A stretch of 64,000 nucleotides of DNA from Lutibacter sp. A64 (GTDB taxonomy: Bacteria; Bacteroidota; Bacteroidia; Flavobacteriales; Flavobacteriaceae). The position numbers and the translations under genes were made by a program. Below, in pieces: positions 36,207 through 43,278 of this stretch. Each line of letters starts with the position of its first letter. Position 1 is the first letter of the stretch. Under the pieces are notes generated by a model that worked only from the letters and a program-made list of their open reading frames with translations, was not told the DNA's origin and did no database searches. The stretch covers positions 1,397,001 to 1,461,000 of the forward strand of contig NZ_CP092487.1 in NCBI RefSeq assembly GCF_022429565.1, written 5' to 3'.

Positions 36207-37196
36207 TTATTCTATTGTTATTGGTCTCCAAACACCACCATAAACTTCATCTTCTGTTCCAAAAGAATGGGTTGCTTTAATACTTTTAGTTGATCCCGAT
36301 AACGCTTCTACTTTAAATCCTGAAATAACTTCCCAGTTAGAAAAATTGGTGTAGATTTTAAATGGACGTTCTTCATTAGAAAGATCAACTTGACCTATTT
36401 TATAAATTACTGAATAAAAAGGACCAGCATCACTTATATCTTCTGAAGCTGCCGCCCAAATACCTCCTTCAGCATCAATATGAAGGTCTGTAATAGCTCT
36501 TTTTGCATTGTTATTTGTCCAATTGCCTGGCGCTTGCACTTCAATCCCTTGCAAACCTACATCACTAAAATTTAACTGATGTGTTTGTAAATTATAAACT
36601 CCCCACCTAACAATTCCATTGGGGTTTACCTTTGAACCACCGCGTTCAGCTAGAATTAGTATTCTTTTATTTTCGTTATAAGGCAAACAAACAATTGCTT
36701 CATATTGATCTCCTACAACCTCTAAATTATTTATATTTTTTAAAGGAAGTTTTGTTATACCAAGAATCTTAGCCATTAAATTTTCTACATCTACTTTAAT
36801 ATGAAAAATCCTTCCAATTTCACCTTTCCAATTTCCAGATTCTGCAATAAAATATTCATCTGTTTTACCTGGTATTTTACAAATACTTTCTAAATCACTT
36901 GCTAAACCTTCATCACCCCATTCAGAAATAGTAATTGGAGAAACTAAAACACCTTCTTCAGTAATTTTTAATATAGCTAACCTCGCTCCTGTTTTATAAC
37001 TTTTAATATCATAAACTACTAGGTAAGAATCGTCATCTAATTTTTCCATTCCACTTGAACCTCCACTTTGTTTTACTAATTGAATTTCATTGTTTTGATC
37101 AGGTTTTATAGATTTTGAAGTTTTACACGAAGTTACCAGACTTAGAATAATACAAATTAGAAACAGTGTTAAGTAATTAAATTTTAAAAATTTCAT
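36207..37196 (-). CDS. Lipoprotein, probable beta-propeller of unknown function
   Basis: A 329-residue lipoprotein (SLVTSC, Cys24). Repeating strands of the kind SGMEKLDDDSYLVVYDIK, GLASDLESICKIPGKTDEYFIAESG, DQYEAIVCLPYNENKRILILAERG and DLHIDAEGGIWAAASED resemble the blades of phytase-like esterase or SMP-30-type propellers. Conserved acidic residues (DLESI, AERGG) could bind calcium. I cannot name a substrate. It lies on the same strand as the copper genes, upstream by 138 bases, but its membership in that operon is unproven. Confidence 0.65.
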   Translation of the reverse strand: MKFLKFNYLTLFLICIILSLVTSCKTSKSIKPDQNNEIQLVKQSGGSSGMEKLDDDSYLVVYDIKSYKTGARLAILKITEEGVLVSPITISEWGDEGLASDLESICKIPGKTDEYFIAESGNWKGEIGRIFHIKVDVENLMAKILGITKLPLKNINNLEVVGDQYEAIVCLPYNENKRILILAERGGSKVNPNGIVRWGVYNLQTHQLNFSDVGLQGIEVQAPGNWTNNNAKRAITDLHIDAEGGIWAAASEDISDAGPFYSVIYKIGQVDLSNEERPFKIYTNFSNWEVISGFKVEALSGSTKSIKATHSFGTEDEVYGGVWRPITIE

Positions 37197-37393
37197 ACAG
37201 TAATATTTAATAATTGATGAAGATGCTTAATTATTTTTAGCAAAATAAGCTTCTTTAAATTTGAAAAGTAAAAGTTACAAATTTTAAAACAATACTAACA
37301 AAAAACATTCTAGGTTCTCAATTCTATTTTTAGTATAAAAAATCTCCATACCAACAAGAGCGCCATTCAATCACTTAACTAATTAGCTATAAA

Positions 37394-37729
37394 TTATTTA
37401 GAGTATTTTTCAACTACATAATCACCCCAATCAGCAATAGATTGAATTACCGGAATTAATGTTTTACCAAAATCAGTTAATGAATATTCCACTTTTAAAG
37501 GCGGTTTTGAAGTATAGACTTTCCTTTTTACAACCCCATCGTTTTCTAAAGTTTTTAACTGTAAACTTAAAGTTCGCTCTGTAACAGTTGGCATTTCTTT
37601 TCTCAATTCATTATATCTTAAAGGCCCCTTTATTAAGTGATATAAAATCACCGTTTTCCATTTCCCACCTATAATTCCCATTGTTAAACTCGCACAACAA
37701 GGGTATTCTTTTCCTTTAAATGTATGCAT
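37394..37729 (-). CDS. HxlR-family transcriptional regulator
   Basis: A 111-residue winged-helix regulator with the HxlR blocks GGKWKTVILYHLIKGPLRYNELRKEMPTVTERTLSLQLKTLENDGVV and YSLTDFGKTLIPV. Cys11-Cys12 near the N-terminus fits the redox- or electrophile-sensing cysteines of YodB/HypR relatives. It is divergent from a nitroreductase, the usual HxlR target. Its own promoter (37762-37792) and the shared region carry repeated actata/tatagt motifs, suggesting autoregulation and control of the nitroreductase. Confidence 0.92.
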   Translation of the reverse strand: MHTFKGKEYPCCASLTMGIIGGKWKTVILYHLIKGPLRYNELRKEMPTVTERTLSLQLKTLENDGVVKRKVYTSKPPLKVEYSLTDFGKTLIPVIQSIADWGDYVVEKYSK

Positions 37730-37761
37730 AAAATATTAAATTTATCATATTACTATAAGCA

Positions 37762-37792
37762 CAAAGGTATAACTCTATACTAAATAACACAA
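37762..37792 (-). promoter_or_regulatory. Promoter of the HxlR gene
   Basis: On the minus strand TTG (37792-37790), 20 bases, TACCTTTG (37769-37762). The start would be near 37757, about 28 bases before the ATG. Confidence 0.65.
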
Positions 37793-37810
37793 CTATACTT
37801 TTTATAGTAT
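37791..37810. promoter_or_regulatory. Candidate HxlR operator
   Basis: Palindrome actata-5-tatagt (37792-37808) at the -33 end of the HxlR promoter. Related actata elements occur at 37751-37756 and 37902-37907. A distant perfect pair atactatc (37863-37870)/gatagtat (37929-37936) brackets the nitroreductase promoter. Confidence 0.5.
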
Positions 37811-37884
37811 TTTTTTTAAATATTTAACAACCTATCTTTAAGCTGTTTATGTAAATTATTTCATACTATCCTTTTTGACCGTTA

Positions 37885-37915
37885 TTGCGAGATATAAATA
37901 CTATATATACTTTTG
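37885..37915 (+). promoter_or_regulatory. Promoter of the nitroreductase gene
   Basis: TTG at 37885-37887, 20 bases, TACTTTTG at 37908-37915. The start near 37921 leaves a leader of about 35 bases before the ATG at 37956, which excludes the upstream start at 37875. Confidence 0.65.
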
Positions 37916-37955
37916 TGACTATAAAAATGATAGTATAATTAAACAATACATAAAA

Positions 37956-38615
37956 ATGAACTTACAAGAAACACTAAACTGGAGATACACAACAAAAGAA
38001 TATAACCCTAGCAAGAAAATATCTGATGCAGATATGGCTGAAGTAAAAAATTTATTAAGAATGAGTCCTTCCAGTGTAAACCTACAGCCTTGGCATTTTA
38101 TAGTTGCCGAAACTACTGAAGGAAAAGCGCGTATGGCAAAAGGAACACAAGGATTTTTTAGTTTTAACGAACCTAAAATAACCAATGCTTCGGCTGTGGT
38201 ATTGTTTTGTTCAAAAACAAATGCAGATGATTTATATTTTCAACATATTGCAGATACTGAAGATAAAAGCGGAAGATTTCCAAATGAAGATATAAAAAAT
38301 GGATTTTTAGGCGCTGTTAAAGCTTTTGCTGGTATTCATAAATACGATTTAAAGGATTTGCAACATTGGATGGAAAAGCAAGTATATCTTAACATTGGAA
38401 GCTTTTTATTAGGAGTTGCAAGTTTAGGAATTGATGCTACACCGATGGAAGGTATTGATGTTAAAGCTTTAGATGAAGAGTTTGGATTAAGAGAAAAAGG
38501 ATACACTTCATTAGTAGCAGTTTCTTTAGGATATAGAGCGGAATCGGATTTTAATTCAACTGAAAAAACTCCAAAATCTAGATTAGCTGAAAGCGAAATT
38601 TTCACAATACTATAA
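37956..38615 (+). CDS. NAD(P)H-dependent nitroreductase (NfsB-like)
   Basis: A 219-residue FMN-dependent nitroreductase: MNLQETLNWRYTTKEYNPSKKI (the RxSxRxf-type FMN loop), MSPSSVNLQPWHFIVA, and the C-terminal GATP-like block SLGIDATPMEGID plus VAVSLGYR. It would reduce quinones or nitroaromatics with two electrons and is normally de-repressed by the divergent HxlR regulator. The start is chosen at the Met after the promoter. A decayed cupin-like gene follows directly on the same strand. Confidence 0.92.
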   Translation: MNLQETLNWRYTTKEYNPSKKISDADMAEVKNLLRMSPSSVNLQPWHFIVAETTEGKARMAKGTQGFFSFNEPKITNASAVVLFCSKTNADDLYFQHIADTEDKSGRFPNEDIKNGFLGAVKAFAGIHKYDLKDLQHWMEKQVYLNIGSFLLGVASLGIDATPMEGIDVKALDEEFGLREKGYTSLVAVSLGYRAESDFNSTEKTPKSRLAESEIFTIL

Positions 38616-38626
38616 TTTAAATTAAT

Positions 38627-39479
38627 AGTAAATTTAAAGTTATAACAAAAAATATAATTGTTGCTTTAGCAGTATTAGCAAGTGTTTATGCTAACGCGCA
38701 AACACCAACAACAGATACTATTAAGTCTGTAAACGAAGTAGTGACTGCAGATAACATTGAATGGGGTTGGTTAAACCCTTTAAGGGGAAATAAAAGTCCG
38801 GCAGCAGGAAAACTTTGGGGAGATCGTACCAAAAATGAACCAGCAGGATTTTTAGTGAAGTTTAACAAAGGATTCTCATCACCACCACATATTCACAATA
38901 TTACCTATCGTGGTGTTGTAATACAAGGTTTATTACATAATGATGATGAACAAGCCAAAAAGCAATGGTTACCAGTAGGTTCATATTTGGCAGGAACCAG
39001 CAGGTGAAGCGCATATTACTGCTGCAGATGATCAAGAAAATATGGCTTTTTTAGATATTCAAGAAGGCCCCTATTTGGTGAAGCCAACTTCAGAGGCTTT
39101 TGATAATGGTGAACGACCAATAAATGTAGATAAAACCAATATGGTTTGGTTAAATGCTAACGATATTGAATGGGTTGCTACAAAAAGTAATGTAGCAACT
39201 GCTTTTTTATGGGGAAGCCACGAAAAAAATCAATTACGTGCTACACTTTTAAAATTACCAGCTGGTTTTAATGGGAAAATTAAAAATTTGAATCCTAACT
39301 TTAGAACTGTAGTTATTTCTGGAAGTATAATTCATCAGTTTTCTAAAAAAGAAGCTAAAAATAAATTAGCACCTGGATCTTATTTTGGAGTTAAACAAAA
39401 TAAAACTTCAACAATTTCAGCAGCAAAAGAAACCATTATTTATATAAGAAGTAATGGAAAATTTAAAGTAAAAGCTTAA
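38627..39479 (+). pseudogene. DUF4437 cupin-like secreted protein, doubly disrupted
   Basis: The intact protein would read (M)[24 protein letters not shown]..., a signal peptide followed by two cupin-like halves ([21 protein letters not shown]...[16 protein letters not shown]; then MVWLNANDIEW...AFLWG...RTVVISGSI). The codon expected to be ATG at 38627 is AGT, with no other standard start between it and the stop at 38618. An extra T at 38986-38988 shifts the frame: SYLAGTSR* should continue [12 protein letters not shown]. Two independent lesions indicate a true pseudogene, probably once co-regulated with the nitroreductase. Confidence 0.8.
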
Positions 39480-39514
39480 ATAGTAAATCAACCTCAATCA
39501 AATAATACAGTATC

Positions 39515-39940
39515 TTATTTAGTACTTCCTTCAACTAACTTTTCATAGGCTTCATCATATGGCTCCCATAATTCAATTTTATTTCCATCATTATCCATAA
39601 TATGTACAAACTTTCCATACTCAAATGTTTCAATATTATCTAAAATAGTGACTCCATTTTTTTTCAATTTTTCTAAAAGTTTCTCAAGATGTACTACCCT
39701 ATAATTAATCATAAAATCTTTTGAAGACGGTTCAAAATAAATGGTATTTTTATCAAATGGACTCCATTGTGTATACCCTTTTCTTGTGGGATGCTCTCCT
39801 TCAAACCATTCAAAATTGGTTCCCCATTGATCGGTATTAAATCCTAAATTATTTTTATACCACGCTTTAAATTCTGCAGTATTTTCTGTTTTAATAAATA
39901 TACCGCCAATTCCAGTTACTCTAGGCTCATTATTATCCAT
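39515..39940 (-). CDS. VOC-family (glyoxalase-like) protein
   Basis: A 141-residue single vicinal-oxygen-chelate domain: GIGGIFIKTENTAEFKAWYKNNLGF at the start, a middle IYFEPSSKDFMINYRVVHLEKLLEKLKKNGV and the C-terminal FVHIMDNDGNKIELWEPYD with the metal-binding Glu. A cytosolic metal-dependent enzyme or binding protein of unknown substrate; homologues are often called glyoxalase or bleomycin-resistance-like. Confidence 0.88.
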   Translation of the reverse strand: MDNNEPRVTGIGGIFIKTENTAEFKAWYKNNLGFNTDQWGTNFEWFEGEHPTRKGYTQWSPFDKNTIYFEPSSKDFMINYRVVHLEKLLEKLKKNGVTILDNIETFEYGKFVHIMDNDGNKIELWEPYDEAYEKLVEGSTK

Positions 39941-40182
39941 AAATTTTATTTTAATATTTTTATTGTTAGTATTTGATTAAAAGTAAGTATAAATTTTAAT
40001 AAGCTAAAAAATGACTATTAAAAACACCTATTGTATAGTTTTAATTTTTAGGTTTTATTCAAAATTTTTATTGTATTTAAAATTGTAATTTTAATAGAAC
40101 AAGCATTCAAAATTCAAATATGACATTTATTCACTTTAAAATATGTCAAAAATTCACATATACGACATGTTTTCAGTGAATT

Positions 40183-40232
40183 AAATAAAATACCACCATT
40201 TAAAAAGCTCTTTTTATTTTGGTATTTTATTT
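40183..40232 (+). promoter_or_regulatory. Long AT-rich hairpin in the region upstream of hsp20
   Basis: Thirteen-bp perfect arms aaataaaatacca (40183-40195) and tggtattttattt (40220-40232) with a 24-base loop. It ends 72 bases before the hsp20 ATG. It may be a terminator-like element or a heat-labile leader structure. The rest of the 364-base gap (39941-40304) shows short atgtcaaaaattcacatat-type repeats but no gene. Confidence 0.4.
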
Positions 40233-40304
40233 GCTCTAATAGTTATGAATTCGAAAAAAAGGATTTCAAATTTGAAATAATGTTTAATTTAAAATTTTGT
40301 AATT

Positions 40305-40781
40305 ATGAGCAATTTAGTAAATGTTCCTAAAAACGGAAGCTTAGCAAACACAAATTCAAATACAAACTTTCCTACGCTATCAACTTGGTTAGATGATTTC
40401 TTTAATAGAGACTTTCCTTCAGTATTTAATTCTAATTTTAATACAGGAATTACTTTACCAAAGGTAAATATTAAAGAAACAGCAGAAGCTTACATAGTAG
40501 AAATGGCAGTTCCAGGTTTAAAGAAATCAGATTTTCGTATTGACCTCGACAATGAAGTATTAGCTATTTCTACTGAAATTAAGGACGAAAGTGAGGGAAA
40601 AGATGAAAATTACACTCGTAGAGAGTTCGGCTATTCTTCATTTAAAAGAACTTTTAATTTACCAGAAAGTGTAAATGACGAAAAAATTAATGCGAGTTAC
40701 CAAGAAGGTATTTTAAGTATTCTTTTACCAAAAAAAGAAGAGGCTAAACAAAAACCTGCAAGAAGTATTAAAATCTCATAA
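40305..40781 (+). CDS. Small heat-shock protein (Hsp20/alpha-crystallin)
   Basis: A 158-residue Hsp20 chaperone. A disordered N-terminal arm (about 1-50) with TLSTWLDDFFNRDF precedes the alpha-crystallin domain (PKVNIKETAEAYIVEMAVPGLKKSDF...RREFGYSSFKRTFNLPESVNDEKINASYQEGILSILLPKK), ending in the assembly motif ARSIKIS. It holds unfolded proteins in an ATP-independent way. Followed by a hairpin terminator and two small genes. Confidence 0.95.
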   Translation: MSNLVNVPKNGSLANTNSNTNFPTLSTWLDDFFNRDFPSVFNSNFNTGITLPKVNIKETAEAYIVEMAVPGLKKSDFRIDLDNEVLAISTEIKDESEGKDENYTRREFGYSSFKRTFNLPESVNDEKINASYQEGILSILLPKKEEAKQKPARSIKIS

Positions 40782-40815
40782 GTGTCTCATTAAATTTTAG
40801 AGCAAAATATTTAAA

Positions 40816-40842
40816 AGGATGCTGATTTTTCAGCATCCTCTT
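40816..40842 (+). terminator. Hairpin after hsp20
   Basis: Ten-bp stem aggatgctga/tcagcatcct with a four-T loop; the trailing T tract is short, so termination may be partial. Confidence 0.6.
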
Positions 40843-40875
40843 AAAATTAGTTTAATTCTTTAAAATTTTAATGCT

Positions 40876-41136
40876 ATGCCAAGAAAATTTAAACCCGGAG
40901 ATTGGGTAAAAATTAAAGGAAAACTTATGGGTCCAAAAATGCAAGTTCTAAAATATGTACCAAAAAAAGATTCCTTACTCAGACTGGTTGATAATAATAA
41001 CTATTTAGAGTGCGTTTGGTATAAAAATGGAGAACGAAAATTGAAAGTAATTCACCAAAATAAACTGATTAAAATAATAGAAACTGGTGGTTTATTTAAA
41101 ACATTTTTTACACACCCTAAATTAAGTTTAACATAA
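40876..41136 (+). CDS. YodC-like DUF2158 protein
   Basis: An 86-residue protein with the DUF2158 layout: KFKPGDWVKIKGKLMGPKMQVLKYV then NNYLECVWYKNGERKLKVIHQNKLIKI, an SH3-like small barrel. Unknown role. It lies between hsp20 and a small lipoprotein, with 11 bases to the latter, so the two are probably co-transcribed. Confidence 0.8.
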   Translation: MPRKFKPGDWVKIKGKLMGPKMQVLKYVPKKDSLLRLVDNNNYLECVWYKNGERKLKVIHQNKLIKIIETGGLFKTFFTHPKLSLT

Positions 41137-41147
41137 ATTTTTTAGTT

Positions 41148-41630
41148 ATGAAAAAATATATGCTATTAATTATGATTGGCTTTTTAAGTGTTAGTTGTAA
41201 CGGACAAAATAATGCATCTAAACTAGCAAAAGAAAATGAAAACAATGTAGTTGAACAACCTAAAGGGTCTTGGAAAGTTGATAAAGAATTTGATGAAGAT
41301 GGAAACTTAATAAAATATGATAGTATTTATTCTTGGTCTTCAACTAAAAATTTCGATAATCTTTCATCTGTAAATAAAGACAGTTTAGTACAATCTTTTA
41401 AATCAAGTTTTTTTAAAAATTATTCTGGATTTAAAAACGAAGGCTTTTCATCAATTTTTTCTGAAGATTCACTTTTTAGCAACCATTTTTTTAATGATGA
41501 TTTTTTTGGAAGTGATTTTGGAAAGGACTTTATGGATATTGACAAAATACATCAAGAAATGATTGATAGACAAAAGAAATTTTTAAAAAAATACCAATCA
41601 GAATTTAAAAATTCTGAAGACGAAAACTAA
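41148..41630 (+). CDS. Small lipoprotein of unknown function
   Basis: A 160-residue lipoprotein (lipobox LSVSC, Cys17) with an acidic, Phe/Ser/Asp-rich mature chain (SSFFKNYSGF, NHFFNDDFFGSDFGKDF) and a charged helical C-terminus. No family recognised. The last codons form the left arm of the terminator. Confidence 0.75.
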   Translation: MKKYMLLIMIGFLSVSCNGQNNASKLAKENENNVVEQPKGSWKVDKEFDEDGNLIKYDSIYSWSSTKNFDNLSSVNKDSLVQSFKSSFFKNYSGFKNEGFSSIFSEDSLFSNHFFNDDFFGSDFGKDFMDIDKIHQEMIDRQKKFLKKYQSEFKNSEDEN

Positions 41631-41650
41631 AAAGTTTTCGTCTTTTTTTT
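41618..41650 (+). terminator. Intrinsic terminator overlapping the lipoprotein stop
   Basis: Stem agacgaaaact/agttttcgtct with the stop codon near the loop and a run of eight T. Confidence 0.88.
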
Positions 41651-41672
41651 AATATTATTTTTATAAAACCAA

Positions 41673-42533
41673 TTATAAAAAACTATCTTTTATTTGAGCT
41701 ACAATTTTAGTTCCATCAGGATCTGCCTGCGTTTTTAAATCACAAAAATCTTCAGCCCATTTTGATGTACGTATACGCAAAGGCGGATTTTCATTTTGAG
41801 CTATTGCTAAAGCTACAGTTGCAACTTCTAATCCTGTTTGATATACTTGTTCTTTACTTTCATTAGCCCTTTTTTGATTTCCTGCCATATATCGTTCAAA
41901 AATTGGAAGATATTCACCTGTTGCAAATTGTCCTTCACTTGCTGTTTTTTCAATAGCTGAATTCATAAATTCAGTAGTTATTCCTCCAGGTTCTACACAA
42001 GTAATTTTAATATTAAAAGCATCGCTAACATAAGTAGCTAGTCCTTCCATAAAACCTTCAACCGCAAATTTTGTACCACAGTACAGTTCGTTAAATGGTT
42101 GTCCAACCAATCCACCAACAGATGTAACACTAATTATTTGTCCATATTTTTGTTTACGCATATAAGGTAAAACTTCTTGAGTACAGTAAACAACTCCTAA
42201 ATAATTAACATCTGTTACCCACCTAATTTCTGCTTCGGTTGCTTGTTCTGTTGTTTTTGCAAAACCAGCCCCTGCATTATTAAATAAAATATCAATTTTT
42301 CCATCTTTTTCTATAATAGTTTCTACAACAGTTTTTATTGTAGCTACTTTTGTAACATCTAATTCAAGAATTTCAATATCTAAAGATTCTTTCTCTATTA
42401 TTTTTTGTAATTCTATTGCTTTACTAAGATTACGCATTGTAGCATAAACCTTAAAATTATTTTTAGCAAATAGCACGGCACTTTCAAATCCTACTCCTGT
42501 GGATGTCCCGGTAATCAATACATTTTTTTTCAT
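41673..42533 (-). CDS. Short-chain dehydrogenase/reductase
   Basis: A 286-residue SDR. Cofactor motif TGTSTGVG near 8-15, structural NNAGAG, catalytic Ser in ISVTSVGG and Tyr-x3-Lys in YCGTK. The start MKKNVLITG (42533) is chosen over an ATG at 42560 because the upstream stretch contains a TetR-type operator (42551-42566). It lies 53 bases after the TetR gene on the same strand. Substrate unknown; the extended loop EFMNSAIEKTASEGQF suggests a bulky carbonyl substrate. Confidence 0.92.
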   Translation of the reverse strand: MKKNVLITGTSTGVGFESAVLFAKNNFKVYATMRNLSKAIELQKIIEKESLDIEILELDVTKVATIKTVVETIIEKDGKIDILFNNAGAGFAKTTEQATEAEIRWVTDVNYLGVVYCTQEVLPYMRKQKYGQIISVTSVGGLVGQPFNELYCGTKFAVEGFMEGLATYVSDAFNIKITCVEPGGITTEFMNSAIEKTASEGQFATGEYLPIFERYMAGNQKRANESKEQVYQTGLEVATVALAIAQNENPPLRIRTSKWAEDFCDLKTQADPDGTKIVAQIKDSFL

Positions 42534-42550
42534 AAGTATCACTTTAACTA

Positions 42551-42566
42551 GAATGAACATTCATTC
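42551..42566. promoter_or_regulatory. TetR-type operator before the SDR gene
   Basis: Palindrome gaatgaa-ca-ttcattc. Read on the gene strand with its flank it begins ttggaatga, the same half-site as the operator at the TetR promoter. Confidence 0.6.
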
Positions 42567-42586
42567 CAAAATTTAAATAAAATTTT

Positions 42587-43138
42587 TTATTCTTTAATGG
42601 CATCCCAAACCATTTTTATTTGATTTTTAAGAGATGAATCTTTGATTTCTTTTTGATTAAAATACCATCTTAAATAAGCTAAAACAGCACCTCCAATAAA
42701 CATAAGGAGCTCCTCAATCCCAACATTTTTAATAATACGTTCTTTTTTACCTTTTATTAAAAGCGCATATACAGAAGCTATAGACTTTCCACCTTCATCC
42801 CTACTTTCTTTAGTAATTATTGGAGATGCTTGTAATTGCTCCATAAACATAAAATAGTTTTGATTTGCAATAAAAAATTCAATCATAGAAACAAAATAAT
42901 TTTCAAATTGGGTTTTAATAGGTTTAGCTGTATCAAAATCTAAAAAAACATCTTTCTCTTGCTGTTTTATATTAACATAAATAGCATTGATCAACTCTTC
43001 TTTATTTAAAAAATAATTATAAATAGTTCCCATTCCAGTCCCTGCAGCTTTTGCAATGGCAGACATTGGCGTATTATGAACTCCTTTCTCAGTAAGTAGT
43101 TCTATAGCTGATTGTAAAATGGCTTCTTTTTTATTCAC
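42587..43138 (-). CDS. TetR/AcrR-family regulator
   Basis: A 183-residue TetR regulator: N-terminal helix-turn-helix KKEAILQSAIELLTEKGVHNTPMSAIAKAAGTGMGTIYNYFLNKEEL, then a helical ligand domain. The frame is also open to an ATG at 43153, but the promoter's -7 element (43143-43150) would lie inside that coding stretch. The GTG at 43138, giving (M)NKKEAIL, sits at the expected transcription start, so a leaderless GTG start is preferred. It probably represses itself and the downstream SDR through matching ggaatga half-sites. Confidence 0.88.
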   Translation of the reverse strand: MNKKEAILQSAIELLTEKGVHNTPMSAIAKAAGTGMGTIYNYFLNKEELINAIYVNIKQQEKDVFLDFDTAKPIKTQFENYFVSMIEFFIANQNYFMFMEQLQASPIITKESRDEGGKSIASVYALLIKGKKERIIKNVGIEELLMFIGGAVLAYLRWYFNQKEIKDSSLKNQIKMVWDAIKE

Positions 43139-43142
43139 ATTG

Positions 43143-43174
43143 CAAATATACACAACTTGGAATGATTATTCCAA
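43143..43174 (-). promoter_or_regulatory. Promoter of the TetR gene
   Basis: Minus-strand TTG (43174-43172), 21 bases, TATATTTG (43150-43143). The operator 43154-43177 occupies the spacer. Confidence 0.65.
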
Positions 43175-43177
43175 GTT
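43154..43177. promoter_or_regulatory. TetR operator between the -33 and -7 elements
   Basis: Ten-bp perfect inverted repeat aacttggaat-gatt-attccaagtt, placed to block RNA polymerase. Confidence 0.75.
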
Positions 43178-43213
43178 ATTATGAATTTATATTTTAAATG
43201 CTAAAATAAACAT

Positions 43214-43254
43214 CAAAAAAAATTCTAACCGAGCTAAAATCGATTAGAATTTTT
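43214..43254 (-). terminator. Terminator of the PKD-repeat gene
   Basis: Arms aaaaattctaa (43218-43228) and ttagaattttt (43244-43254); on the minus strand a run of T follows. Confidence 0.7.
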
Positions 43255-43278
43255 AATTAATTTACCGTATAAATTTTA

